Of a stretch of 64,000 nt of DNA, positions 33,867 through 42,747 are shown one piece after another. Position 1 is the first letter of the stretch. Each line of letters starts with the position of its first letter. Position numbers and translations under genes: made by a program. The DNA comes from Cohnella candidum (lineage in GTDB: Bacteria > Bacillota > Bacilli > Paenibacillales > Paenibacillaceae). The notes below the pieces were generated by a model. The model saw only the letters and a program-made list of their open reading frames with translations. It was not told the DNA's origin and did no database searches. The stretch is from NCBI RefSeq assembly GCF_003713065.1, contig NZ_CP033433.1, positions 2,536,001 to 2,600,000 on the forward strand. Reading direction: 5' to 3'.

Positions 33867-35723
33867 ATGTGCGGCATTACCGGATGGATCGACTGGAACG
33901 AGGATTTAACGAAACAAGCCGACACGATTGAGAAAATGACGGAAACCCTGGAGCTCCGCGGACCGGACGCTTCGGGCACCTGGCTGTCCCGCCACTGCGC
34001 CTTCGGCCACCGGCGGCTGTCCGTCATCGATCCCGCGAACGGGGCGCAGCCGATGGTCCGCCCGGTCAAATCGGCGGAGGAGCAGGATTGCGTCGTCGTT
34101 TACAACGGGGAGCTTTACAATGCGGGAGAATTGCGCGACGAGCTGGTCCGGCTCGGATACCGGTTTAGGACGACCTGCGACACCGAAGTGCTGCTGCTCA
34201 GTTACGTGGAGTGGGGACCGGCCTGCGTCGACAAGTTCAACGGAATCTTCGCGTTCGCCATCTGGCGGACCGACGAGGAAACGTTGTTCATGGCCCGGGA
34301 CCGCCTTGGCGTGAAGCCGTTGTTTTACCGCCATTCGGAAGGGAGGCTTCTGTTCGGGTCGGAGCCGAAGGCGATATTAGCACATCCGGAAGTTCCGGCG
34401 GAGGTGGATGCGGAAGGCTTGGCTGAGCTGTTCGTGATCGGGCCGGCCCGGACGCCCGGACACGGCGTGTGGCGGGGCATGCTCGAGCTCAAGCCGGGGC
34501 ATTGCCTGACCTACGACCGGAACGGACTGCGGACGACGGCTTACTGGAAGCTCGAAAGCCATCCTCACGAAGACGACGCGGACGCGACCGCGAAGCGAGT
34601 CGGCGAACTACTGTCCGATACGCTTGAAAGGCAGCTCGTGTCGGACGTCCCATTGTGCACGCTGCTATCGGGAGGGTTGGATTCGAGCGCGCTGACCGCC
34701 CTTGCGGTCCGCTATTACGAGAGGACGGGACAAGGGCGCGTCCATACGTTCTCCGTCGATTACGTGGACAACGACAAGCATTTCACGGCCCATGACTTTC
34801 AGCCGAACCCGGACGCCCCGTGGATCGAGCGGATGAGCCGCCACTTGGCCACCGAGCATCACGGAGTCCAGTTCGATACGCCGGAGCTGGCCGATTCGCT
34901 GGAAGCGGCCGTCCGGGCGAAAGATCTGCCCGGCATGGCGGATATCGACGCGTCGCTGTACCTTTTTTGCCGGGAAATCAAAAAGCATTCCACCGTCGCG
35001 ATCTCCGGGGAGGCGGCGGACGAAATTTTCGGCGGATACCCCTGGTTCCATCGGCAGGACGCTCTGGCGGCCGAAACGTTTCCCTGGTCCCTAGCCGCTT
35101 CGCTTCGTACCGGATTGCTTTCTCCCGAAATGAGACAGCTTCTTCGTCCCGAGGAGTATTTGGGAGACCGGTATGCGCAGGCGGTGGCCGAGGTGCCCCA
35201 TCTCGCCGGGGAAGACGAACAGAAGAGGCGCATGCGGCGGATGTCCTATTTGAACATTACCCGCTTCATGCCGACGCTGCTCGACCGGAAAGACCGGATG
35301 AGTATGGCGGTCGGGCTGGAGGTGCGCGTGCCTTATTGCGATCACCGGCTGGTCGAATACGTCTGGAACATCCCGTGGGAAATCAAAATGGCCGGAGACC
35401 GGGAAAAAGGCATTTTGCGGCGGTCGCTGGAAGGGGTCCTTCCGCACGACGTCCTCTACCGCAAGAAAAGCCCGTATCCCAAAACCCATAACCCCAACTA
35501 CCTGTCGACGGTTCGATCCCGCTTGCTGGAGAGGCTCGACGACCCTTCGTCGCCGCTGCTCCCGCTCATTGACGCGGATAAAATCAGGGAGATCGCGGCA
35601 ACGACGGACGCAAGCTCGCACCTGCCCTGGTTCGGGCAGTTAATGTCCGGCCCCCAGTTGTTCGCCTACCTGCTGCAAATGGAATACTGGCTGCGTCAGT
35701 ATAAGGTGAAAATCGTAGGCTAG
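33867..35723 (+). CDS. asnB: Asparagine synthase (glutamine-hydrolysing), AsnO/AsnB type
   Basis: Makes asparagine from aspartate, ATP and glutamine. 618 aa. N-terminal class II glutaminase domain with nucleophile Cys2 (MCGITGWIDW), RGPDASGTW and YNGELYNAGELR; C-terminal synthetase domain with PP-loop LLSGGLDSSALTALA (about residue 268) and ISGEAADEIFGGYPWFHR. GGGAGGGGAG precedes the ATG. Length and sequence type resemble B. subtilis AsnO, which is made during sporulation; that is a suggestion only, as several AsnB-like paralogs exist in spore formers. Confidence 0.93.
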   Translation: MCGITGWIDWNEDLTKQADTIEKMTETLELRGPDASGTWLSRHCAFGHRRLSVIDPANGAQPMVRPVKSAEEQDCVVVYNGELYNAGELRDELVRLGYRFRTTCDTEVLLLSYVEWGPACVDKFNGIFAFAIWRTDEETLFMARDRLGVKPLFYRHSEGRLLFGSEPKAILAHPEVPAEVDAEGLAELFVIGPARTPGHGVWRGMLELKPGHCLTYDRNGLRTTAYWKLESHPHEDDADATAKRVGELLSDTLERQLVSDVPLCTLLSGGLDSSALTALAVRYYERTGQGRVHTFSVDYVDNDKHFTAHDFQPNPDAPWIERMSRHLATEHHGVQFDTPELADSLEAAVRAKDLPGMADIDASLYLFCREIKKHSTVAISGEAADEIFGGYPWFHRQDALAAETFPWSLAASLRTGLLSPEMRQLLRPEEYLGDRYAQAVAEVPHLAGEDEQKRRMRRMSYLNITRFMPTLLDRKDRMSMAVGLEVRVPYCDHRLVEYVWNIPWEIKMAGDREKGILRRSLEGVLPHDVLYRKKSPYPKTHNPNYLSTVRSRLLERLDDPSSPLLPLIDADKIREIAATTDASSHLPWFGQLMSGPQLFAYLLQMEYWLRQYKVKIVG

Positions 35724-35744
35724 CCTTTTGGAACTTGGAACAGC

Positions 35745-35780
35745 AAAAACCTCCGGTTTCCCGCGTGGGGACCGGAGGTT
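35745..35780 (-). terminator. Terminator between rdgB and asnB
   Basis: AACCTCCGGT / ACCGGAGGTT (35748-35757, 35771-35780) extended by TCCC/GGGA. Five Ts follow on the minus strand, so it mainly ends rph-rdgB; it may also stop asnB. Confidence 0.85.
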
Positions 35781-35784
35781 TCCG

Positions 35785-36429
35785 TCATCCGTTCGTTTCG
35801 ATGAGATCCAGCAGCTTGCGAAGAGCGCGTCCCCGGTGGCTGACGGCGTTCTTTTCGTCGACGGTCAATTCGGCCATGCTTTTGCCATATTCGGGAAGCC
35901 AGAAATACGGGTCGTATCCGAACCCTCCCGTACCTCTGGGCTCTGTCAGGATAAAGCCTTCGACCGTCCCTTCGGCTTCCAGATAAGACTCGTTGCCCGG
36001 CGAAAACAACACCAGCGAGCTGACGAAACGGGCGGGGCCGTAATCGCTTGGCCGTCCGCCGCCGTCGCCGGATTCGTTTTCCCGCGAACGGTCGGACAAC
36101 GCGCGCATCAGCTTGGCGTTGTTGTCCGCGTCGGTCGCATGCTCGCCCGCGTAACGGGCGGAATACACGCCGGGTTCGCCGCCGAGCGCATCCACGCAGA
36201 GACCGGAGTCGTCCGCCAGTACGGGGAGACCGAGGATCTCCGCCGCCGTCCGGGCTTTGATCATCGCGTTCTCGAAGAAGGTGGTTCCCGTCTCTTCGAT
36301 TTCCGGGATGCCGGCCGTTTCGTTCAAATCCCGCACTTCTATGCCGAGCTTGGAGAAGGCTTGGCGGAACTCCGTCGTCTTCCCCCGGTTGCGGGTCGCC
36401 ACGACGAGCAAGCCGCCGCGCCCGATCAT
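35785..36429 (-). CDS. rdgB: XTP/dITP diphosphatase (RdgB/HAM1 family)
   Basis: House-cleaning nucleotidase that removes non-canonical purine nucleotides such as dITP and XTP. 214 aa. N-terminal [15 protein letters not shown] (substrate-binding TxNxxK type), [28 protein letters not shown] in the centre, and [23 protein letters not shown] near the C-terminus. The ATG overlaps the rph stop (ATGA), giving tight coupling. Same order as B. subtilis gerM-rph-ysnA. A Ser/Gly-rich insert ([18 protein letters not shown]) follows the core and is unusual. Confidence 0.95.
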   Translation of the reverse strand: MIGRGGLLVVATRNRGKTTEFRQAFSKLGIEVRDLNETAGIPEIEETGTTFFENAMIKARTAAEILGLPVLADDSGLCVDALGGEPGVYSARYAGEHATDADNNAKLMRALSDRSRENESGDGGGRPSDYGPARFVSSLVLFSPGNESYLEAEGTVEGFILTEPRGTGGFGYDPYFWLPEYGKSMAELTVDEKNAVSHRGRALRKLLDLIETNG

Positions 36430-37172
36430 CGTTTGGCCTCGCCGATCCGGATGCCGGCGTCTCCGAGCGTATCCTTCTGCCAGGCGATCAATTGCCGGAT
36501 GCCTTGTTCCGCGAGACCCAGCATGCCGTCCAGCTCCGCTCGGGAAAACGGGGATTCCTCACCGGTTCCCTGCACTTCAACGAAGGAGCCGGCCCCCGTC
36601 ATGACGACGTTCATATCGACCTTGGCCTTCGAGTCTTCCTCGTAGTTCAAGTCGAGCAGCACCTGCTCCTGCAGGACGCCGACGCTGACGGACGCGAGAA
36701 AATCGGCAAGCGGATAGCGCGCGAAAGAGACCGTTCCGGACAGCTTATGTATGGCGAGGGCAAGCGCGAGAAATCCTCCGGTTATGGACGTCGTCCGCGT
36801 TCCCCCGTCGGCTTGGAGCACGTCGCAGTCGATCGTGATCGTCCGTTCGCCGAGCGCGTCCAGCAGCACGACCGAGCGAAGCGCCCTGCCGATCAACCGC
36901 TGGATTTCCATCGTGCGGCCAACCTGTTTGCCTTTGATCGACTCCCGTTGGTTCCGGCTTTGGGTCGCCCTCGGCAGCATCGCGTACTCCGCCGTGACCC
37001 AGCCTTTGCCTTGTCCTTTCAGGAAAGGAGGGACCCGTTCGTCGACCGACGCCGTGCAGAGCACTTTCGTGTCTCCGGCTTCGATCAGCACCGAGCCCTC
37101 CGCGTATTTGTTGGGTTGCAATGTCACCTTAAACGGGCGCAGTTCGTCTGGCTGCCTTCCGTCGGCCCTCAT
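36426..37172 (-). CDS. rph: Ribonuclease PH
   Basis: Phosphorolytic 3'-5' exoribonuclease that trims tRNA 3' ends. 248 aa. Phosphate-binding [12 protein letters not shown] and the catalytic acidic region [20 protein letters not shown] are visible, with [17 protein letters not shown] between. The ATG at 37172 follows TAGGAGG with ideal spacing. Overlaps rdgB by 4 nt. Confidence 0.97.
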   Translation of the reverse strand: MRADGRQPDELRPFKVTLQPNKYAEGSVLIEAGDTKVLCTASVDERVPPFLKGQGKGWVTAEYAMLPRATQSRNQRESIKGKQVGRTMEIQRLIGRALRSVVLLDALGERTITIDCDVLQADGGTRTTSITGGFLALALAIHKLSGTVSFARYPLADFLASVSVGVLQEQVLLDLNYEEDSKAKVDMNVVMTGAGSFVEVQGTGEESPFSRAELDGMLGLAEQGIRQLIAWQKDTLGDAGIRIGEAKR

Positions 37173-37270
37173 GTGTTTTCCTCCTACCGTACCTTGCATG
37201 GGTTCAAAACCTCTCCCATTTTACCAAAGTCGGGCAGGAAAAGCACACGCGGAGCGGAGCCGAAGCGCGA

Positions 37271-38407
37271 TCAGCGTTCAAGCATGTTCACGGCGGCGGG
37301 CCGGGTGACCGGACGGTCGTAGGAGCGCTGATCCGAATCGAGGAAGGAATCGTCGCCGTTGATCGCCACTTTGACCTGAGGGGTCCCCGCCGCTTCGGTC
37401 ATCGTCAGCACGATCGCCTCCATCATGTCGGAGGGCACCGGCTTCTTCGCCGACCATTCGTCGTCCCGCAGCGAGACGTTTACCGTATCGGCGAGCGGCT
37501 TCAGTCCGTCGACGGTGAAGCCCGGTTGAACCACGGCTTGCAGGGATTTCGTGTCCGACGGGCCTTTGATCAGTTCGTCCAAAGCGGCGCGCATCCGGTC
37601 GGGCGTCCGGTCGATCAGGCGCGTCACCGGCACGAAATAGCCGTCGCCGTTGGCCGATCTGGCGGAGAAGTACAGGGTCACGCCCATCGAATGGGCAATC
37701 TTCACGCCTTTGGCTTCCTCGACGTTGATGCCGATGCCCCGGGTCAATACTTCGTCTACCGGCATTTTGGAAGCCGGAAGCGAGCGGATCGTTCGGCCAC
37801 CGACGGACAGCTTCACCTTATCCATGCCGGGAAGCTCCGTCATCGTCCAGACGACGGCTTCGAGCATTTTGCGCTCTTCGTTGGCCGGCATGGCCGGAAG
37901 CGGATCGGCGAAGTCGATCGACACCGTGCCCGAGTCCGTATCCAGCTTTACGGAGTCAACCTTCGCGCCCTCTGGCAGAACCGCGGAGAAGCCCTCGGGC
38001 AGCTGGTCGATGCGCTTCGGGTCTTTCGTCAGCCAGGTCATGGCGGTTTCCGCGCCGGCTTGTACGGATTCCGAAGCGGGCGTTTCCCCGGAAGGGAGGC
38101 GCAGCGTCATGGGAGCGAGGTAGCCTTTCTCGTCGAGCAGGTACACGGTGACGGAATCCTCGGGCGCGACTTGTCCGACGGTCGGTTTGACGGGCGTTTC
38201 GCCGGTAAGCGACGGGGTCGCGGTCCCGTCCGCCGTTCCTTCCGCCTGCTGCAGCATGGCTTCCTCGATTTGGGAAGGCGGCGGATCGATGGCGGCCGAC
38301 TTGCCTTCCGAACTTCCGATAGACGAACAAGCGGACACGAGCGGTATCAGCAGCAGCACGGTTGACCATCTTAGAGGTTTAAGGCGATTGCCGATCTTAC
38401 GGTTCAT
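37271..38407 (-). CDS. gerM: GerM-like sporulation/germination lipoprotein
   Basis: In B. subtilis GerM is needed for the SpoIIQ-SpoIIIAH channel during engulfment and for germination. 378 aa. Signal peptide with lipobox LIPLVSAC (lipidated Cys about residue 27), then two GerMN domains of about 110 residues each (SVTVYLLDEKGYLAPMTLRL and GVTLYFSARSANGDGYFVPV). GGGAGG precedes the ATG at 38407. Upstream of rph as in B. subtilis. A sigma-E-like promoter candidate lies upstream. Confidence 0.92.
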   Translation of the reverse strand: MNRKIGNRLKPLRWSTVLLLIPLVSACSSIGSSEGKSAAIDPPPSQIEEAMLQQAEGTADGTATPSLTGETPVKPTVGQVAPEDSVTVYLLDEKGYLAPMTLRLPSGETPASESVQAGAETAMTWLTKDPKRIDQLPEGFSAVLPEGAKVDSVKLDTDSGTVSIDFADPLPAMPANEERKMLEAVVWTMTELPGMDKVKLSVGGRTIRSLPASKMPVDEVLTRGIGINVEEAKGVKIAHSMGVTLYFSARSANGDGYFVPVTRLIDRTPDRMRAALDELIKGPSDTKSLQAVVQPGFTVDGLKPLADTVNVSLRDDEWSAKKPVPSDMMEAIVLTMTEAAGTPQVKVAINGDDSFLDSDQRSYDRPVTRPAAVNMLER

Positions 38408-38485
38408 GGCGTTTCCTCCCGAACGGGCGGCGGGTGAGCGGGCGCCCAGGGCGCCGCCGTTCCGCCTTCTCCCTTTTTGTAGTAC

Positions 38486-38513
38486 TATGTATACGAGCCC
38501 CCGGGGCAAATAT
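38486..38513 (-). promoter_or_regulatory. Candidate sigma-E promoter of gerM
   Basis: Minus strand ATATT (38513-38509), 15-bp spacer, TATACATA (38493-38486), compared with the sigma-E pattern ATATT / CATACAAT. The -10 differs at its first and last two bases. gerM is sigma-E dependent in B. subtilis. Confidence 0.35.
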
Positions 38514-38577
38514 GTATGTTTGTCCGAATCGAAGGACGAGCGGCGGGAGCCCAAAGTTTCGGAAAGAGGTGTTGTGT

Positions 38578-39135
38578 TTGTCCAGACCGAACTTGTATCG
38601 TCTCAACAGCAAAGAAGTCGCCCGAGCCACCGAAGAGTGGCTGACCCAACGAGGCGTAAGCAAGGAGCAAATCGGACAGCTGGTCATGCTGCTCCAAAAA
38701 GACTACTTCCCCGAGCTGACGCTGGAAGAGTGCGTCGTGAACGTAGAAGCGGTGCTGTCCAAGCGGGAAGTCCAAAATGCGGTATTGACCGGCATCCAAC
38801 TCGATATTCTGGCGGAGGAAGGCAAGCTGCTGCCGCCGCTGCAAGACATGATCAAGTACGACGAAGGCCTGTACGGCTGCGACGAAGTGCTGGCCCTCAG
38901 CATCGTCAACGTGTACGGCAGCATCGGGTTCACGAACTTCGGCTACATCGACAAGTTCAAGCCCGGCGTCCTGAAGAAGCTGAACGATAAGTCGGACGGG
39001 AACATCCACACTTTCCTCGACGACATCGTCGGCGCCATCGCGGCCGCGGCGTCCAGCCGCATCGCTCACCGCAAGCAAGCGGAACGCGAAGCGGTGGCGG
39101 AAGGGCTCGAGCAGGCCGGGGAAGCGGGAGAATAA
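38578..39135 (+). CDS. Phosphatidylglycerophosphatase A-family protein (YutG-like)
   Basis: 185 aa. The C-terminal half holds the PgpA-like signature YGSIGFTNFGYIDK and FLDDIVGAIAAAASSRIAH; N-terminal half YRLNSKEVARATEEWLTQRG and ECVVNVEAVLSKREVQNAVL. Unlike true E. coli PgpA it lacks obvious transmembrane helices, as is common for Firmicutes members such as YutG, whose function is not settled. A TTG start at 38578 is chosen because AGAGG is 8 nt upstream; GTG and TTG codons just before it are too close to the site. Divergent from gerM. Confidence 0.75.
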   Translation: MSRPNLYRLNSKEVARATEEWLTQRGVSKEQIGQLVMLLQKDYFPELTLEECVVNVEAVLSKREVQNAVLTGIQLDILAEEGKLLPPLQDMIKYDEGLYGCDEVLALSIVNVYGSIGFTNFGYIDKFKPGVLKKLNDKSDGNIHTFLDDIVGAIAAAASSRIAHRKQAEREAVAEGLEQAGEAGE

Positions 39136-39146
39136 CGCGAAATGCG

Positions 39147-39178
39147 AAAAAGGCTGTGCCGGATGGCACAGCCTTTTT
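39147..39178. terminator. Bidirectional terminator after the PgpA-like gene
   Basis: AAAAAGGCTGTGCC / GGCACAGCCTTTTT (39147-39160, 39165-39178), loop GGAT. Serves this gene and the convergent MBL gene. Confidence 0.92.
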
Positions 39179-39195
39179 GTATGCGGAGGCGGCGG

Positions 39196-40167
39196 CTACT
39201 TTCGCTGCCAGCTGCCGCGGTCACGAGCGAGCACGCCGCGGGTCTCGAGCAGGATGAGATGCGCGATCGTTTCCGCGAGCGCGAACCGGAGATTGTGCAA
39301 GTTGCCGCGCAGATGGGTCCCGAACAACCGCTCGCAGACGTCGAATGAGCTGATCTTTTCGTCGCCGATCCCCTCGGCGATTTTATCCAGCCTGCGCTCG
39401 TGATGGCGGAGCAGCTCGTCCACCCGCTCGCGGAAACCGCCGAACGGGTCCCGGTGCCCGGGATAAGCGGCTTCGACGTCCAGCTCCCGCATCGATTCCA
39501 GGCTCGAAAGATACGAAGCCAGCGGATTTCCGTCGCCGCCCGGCATCCATCCGATGTTCGGCGAGATATCAGGCAGCACTTGGTCCCCGCAAATCAGGCG
39601 CTTGCCGGTTCGGTCGTAGAACGAGAGATGCCCCGGCGCATGTCCTTCTCCCGCGACCGGCTCCCAATCTACGCCCCCCATGGCGACCGGTTTCCCCGCC
39701 TCCAGATAGCGCACCTCTTCCGGCTGGGGGGAAACGCGTTCCCGGAATCCCAGCAAATGCGCCTGCATCTCCCGTGCCAGCTCGGACGGAAGCCCGTGCT
39801 CCCGGAACGCTTCGAGCATCTCGCCGGAATAGGTCTCGTTCTCCCCCCACATGCGGACGGCCGCCGCCCTGGCGGTTTCCGACATCCATACGTTCGCGCC
39901 CGTGCGCTCGCGAAACCATCCCGCCAATCCGTAATGGTCGGGATGGTGATGCGTCAGCACGATTTTCGCGATCCTGTTCCAAGACACAGGGGCCTCCTCC
40001 ATAAACGCCGTCCAAATCCGTTCCGTCTCCGACGTTCGGAGACCCGGATCGATCAGCGTCCAGCCTTCCGGACCCGGCAGCAAATACGCGTTTACCCACT
40101 TCAGCGAATAAGGCAGGGGAATCTTCACCTGCAGCCAGCCATCCGGGTGTTCGATTCCCGTCGACAT
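39196..40167 (-). CDS. Metallo-beta-lactamase-fold hydrolase
   Basis: 323 aa. Metal site LTHHHPDHYGLAGW (HxHxDH type, about residues 68-75), later ligands in GHAPGHLSFYD, ICGDQVLPDISPN and AYPGHRDPFG. The C-terminal 70 residues form a helical cap with a winged-helix-like look (ISSFDVCERLFG), as in the lactonase/hydrolase subgroup (YqjP type). The substrate is unknown. GGGGAGGAG precedes the ATG. Starts 6 nt after fni, so the two are probably read together. Confidence 0.88.
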   Translation of the reverse strand: MSTGIEHPDGWLQVKIPLPYSLKWVNAYLLPGPEGWTLIDPGLRTSETERIWTAFMEEAPVSWNRIAKIVLTHHHPDHYGLAGWFRERTGANVWMSETARAAAVRMWGENETYSGEMLEAFREHGLPSELAREMQAHLLGFRERVSPQPEEVRYLEAGKPVAMGGVDWEPVAGEGHAPGHLSFYDRTGKRLICGDQVLPDISPNIGWMPGGDGNPLASYLSSLESMRELDVEAAYPGHRDPFGGFRERVDELLRHHERRLDKIAEGIGDEKISSFDVCERLFGTHLRGNLHNLRFALAETIAHLILLETRGVLARDRGSWQRK

Positions 40168-40173
40168 CGATCG

Positions 40174-41235
40174 TTACTCCTCCCCGAAACTCTCCCAAAT
40201 GCGTTTGTCCCGAATCATTCCCGGCGCGCGCAGGTCCCGCAGCTCCCGGGCTCCGGAAGCGAACATCGCGATCCGCAGCTCCGATTCGACCCGTTCCAGC
40301 CGTCCTTGGACGTCCCCGCCCGTGGCAGCTTCTTTCAGCAGCGAACGCCCGAATCCGGCCATGTCGCCGCCGAGCGCGATCGCTTTCGCAGCGTCGACCC
40401 CGTTGCGAAGCCCCCCGCTCGCGATCAAGGGCATATCCGGCAGCTTGCGGCGGATTTCCAACAAGCAGTCCGCCGTGGGCATTCCCCAATCGGCGAACGC
40501 TTCGGCGGCCTCCCGGAGCAGCGGATCCGCCTGCCGGAATTTCTCTACCTGGCTCCAGGACGTGCCTCCCGCTCCCGCTACATCGATGAACGCCGCGCCC
40601 GCCTCGGCGAGCCTGCGCGCGGCGGCACCGTCGATGCCCCATCCGACTTCCTTGATGCCTACCGGCACGGGAAGCCGCTTGCATACCTCTTCGACCCGCT
40701 TGTACAAACCGCGGAAATCCGTGTCGCCGCCCGGCTGGAACACTTCCTGCAGCGCGTTCATATGGATGACCAGCGCATCCGCTTCGGCCATCTCCACCGC
40801 CCTCAGGCAATCGTCCGGCCCGATGCCGCAATTGAGCTGAACCCCGCCGATATTCGCGAGGATCGGAATCGTCGGCGCTTCGCGCCGCACGCGGAACGTG
40901 GCGGCCAGTTCCTCCTTCTCCAACGCGGCGCGCATGGAGCCGAGCCCCATCGCCCATCCCCGTGCTTCTGCGGCTTCCGCGAAACGCCGGTTGACCTCTC
41001 CGGCTTCCCCCGTCCCACCGGTCATGCTGCTGATCAAAAGAGGCGTTCGCACGGTTTTCCCCAAGAAAACGGTCTCGATCCTCACATCCGAGAACGCCAT
41101 TTCGGGAAACGCGGCGTGCCGAAGCCGGTAATTTTCCAAGCCCGTCGACACGCCGCGGCCCTGCACGGCCTCTTCCAAGCATATCCGAATGTGCTCCGCC
41201 TTGCGCCGTGACGTTCTGTCCGACCCTGTTTCCAT
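40174..41235 (-). CDS. fni: Isopentenyl-diphosphate delta-isomerase, type II (FMN)
   Basis: Interconverts IPP and DMAPP using reduced FMN. 353 aa TIM barrel. Typical are RKAEHIRICLEEAVQGRG, LLISSMTGGTGEAGEVNRRFAEAA, ANIGGVQLNCGI, VIHMNALQEVFQPGGDTDF and the FMN phosphate loop IASGGLRNGVDAAKAIALG. The second ATG (41235) is used because GGGGAG is 9 nt upstream and abuts the first. Complements ispG of this window in isoprenoid synthesis. Confidence 0.95.
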   Translation of the reverse strand: METGSDRTSRRKAEHIRICLEEAVQGRGVSTGLENYRLRHAAFPEMAFSDVRIETVFLGKTVRTPLLISSMTGGTGEAGEVNRRFAEAAEARGWAMGLGSMRAALEKEELAATFRVRREAPTIPILANIGGVQLNCGIGPDDCLRAVEMAEADALVIHMNALQEVFQPGGDTDFRGLYKRVEEVCKRLPVPVGIKEVGWGIDGAAARRLAEAGAAFIDVAGAGGTSWSQVEKFRQADPLLREAAEAFADWGMPTADCLLEIRRKLPDMPLIASGGLRNGVDAAKAIALGGDMAGFGRSLLKEAATGGDVQGRLERVESELRIAMFASGARELRDLRAPGMIRDKRIWESFGEE

Positions 41236-41271
41236 TGCTGTCATCTCCCCGCGGCGGTCATTCGGCCAATC

Positions 41272-41298
41272 ACCGATAACTAGATGTCCTCATATGAT
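41272..41298 (+). promoter_or_regulatory. Candidate mother-cell sigma (E/K) promoter of the ATP-grasp operon
   Basis: CATATGAT (41291-41298) fits the CATAnnnT -10 shared by sigma-E and sigma-K; AC at 41272-41273 lies 17 bp upstream, in keeping with the short sigma-K -35. No sigma-A pair is evident in the gap. The match is short, so this is tentative. Confidence 0.3.
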
Positions 41299-41379
41299 GG
41301 AGTATTGTCGCGAGCGCCCGGAAAGGCGGCCCGCGAAAGATTTGGCCATGGCCGAGAAACGGTGGAAGGAGAACCCCGT

Positions 41380-42747
41380 ATGTCCGCCCCCAAAATCAAC
41401 GTCCAGGCCATCAGCTCCGGCATTCTGTCCGACGACGTCCTCATGCTGGGGGAACCGCTGATGAAGAGGTCGAAAATACCGGCCGGTCAGCCCCTCACGC
41501 TGCAGTTCGGTTCTTTTCGCCACTCCGTCACCGTCATTCCCGTACCGCGTTACGAAGGACTGAGAATCAGTCAGACGCTGTTCCGCAGAATGGGCCTCCA
41601 ATCCGGAAGCTCCCTCCGGCTGCAGTACCAAGCCTCCTCCAGGACCCTGTCGCTCGGGCCCTTGATCGGCGTGCTCGTCAGCCGGGAATATCCCCATCAG
41701 CCGGATAAACCATTCGGCGATATCACGATGTTTTGCCGGGAACTGACCGATGCTTGCCGCAAACAAGGCGCATACGTTTATTTTTTCACTCCGGGCGCCC
41801 TTGGGTCAAGTCAGACGGCCGTGGAGGGCTGGGTGTACAACGACGGTTGGCAGCGCATGACGCTCCCCGTGCCCAACGTCGTCAACAACCGGCTTACTTC
41901 CCGTAAATTGGAGAATCTGCCGGACGTCCAGCAGTTCATGAAAGAAATCACCTCACGCTACGGTTCCCGGGTGTTCAACGAAAAATTTCTCGACAAATCG
42001 GAAGTGTTCGACGCGCTCAAGAAAGACGCGAACCTTCGCCGCTATTTGCCGGAGTCCCACTCTCTGAGGGATTTCTCCATGTTCCGCAGCATGTGCTCCC
42101 GTTACGCCAGCGTCTTCTTGAAACCCGTGCGCGGAAGCCTCGGCAAAGGAATCATCCGGCTGACGCGTTTAGGTCCGGAAAGCTGGCAAGCGTCGTATGC
42201 TACCGTGAACGGAACCCGAAAAATGAATTTCGCTAACTTGACGAAGCTTTACGCCTCCATCTCCGGAAAGATGAAGTCGGTTCACTATCTGATCCAGCAA
42301 GGGCTCGATCTCATCGAAATCGGCGGCCGTCCGGTCGATTTCCGGGCGTTAACTCAAAAGAACGCGGTCGGGGAATGGACGGTCACATCCGTCGTGAGCC
42401 GCACGGCGGGCAGCGATCACTTCGTGTCGAACCTGGCCCGCGGAGGCACCCTCTCGAAAACCCGCGAAGCGCTGGTCAAATCCAATCTTCCCGCCGTATT
42501 CCGGGGAGACGCTTCCGCGCGCCTTCACCGCGCGGCGCTGGACATCGCCAAGGGGATCGACGCTTACATCCCTGCCCATTTCGGCGAGCTCGGCATCGAC
42601 CTCGCGATCGACACGAACGGCCGCGTCTGGCTGCTTGAGGTGAACTCCAAGCCTTCCAAGAACGACAACACACCATTAACAGAGGGGAAAATCCGCCCTT
42701 CGGTGCGGATGATGATTCAATATGCGAGATATTTATCCGGATTCTGA
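41380..42747 (+). CDS. YheC/YheD-family ATP-grasp protein 1 (long form)
   Basis: Endospore coat-associated ATP-grasp family; the biochemical reaction is unknown. 455 aa. An N-terminal beta domain of about 110 residues ends in the LGPLIGVLVS strand, then the ATP-grasp core: lysine and glycine loop FLKPVRGSLGKGIIRL, DFRALTQKNAVGEWTV, and the metal-binding LAIDTNGRVWLLEVNSKP. All expected ATP/Mg residues are kept. GGAAGGAG lies 8 nt before the ATG at 41380. First of five tandem paralogs; its end overlaps the next start by 26 bp. Confidence 0.9.
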   Translation: MSAPKINVQAISSGILSDDVLMLGEPLMKRSKIPAGQPLTLQFGSFRHSVTVIPVPRYEGLRISQTLFRRMGLQSGSSLRLQYQASSRTLSLGPLIGVLVSREYPHQPDKPFGDITMFCRELTDACRKQGAYVYFFTPGALGSSQTAVEGWVYNDGWQRMTLPVPNVVNNRLTSRKLENLPDVQQFMKEITSRYGSRVFNEKFLDKSEVFDALKKDANLRRYLPESHSLRDFSMFRSMCSRYASVFLKPVRGSLGKGIIRLTRLGPESWQASYATVNGTRKMNFANLTKLYASISGKMKSVHYLIQQGLDLIEIGGRPVDFRALTQKNAVGEWTVTSVVSRTAGSDHFVSNLARGGTLSKTREALVKSNLPAVFRGDASARLHRAALDIAKGIDAYIPAHFGELGIDLAIDTNGRVWLLEVNSKPSKNDNTPLTEGKIRPSVRMMIQYARYLSGF

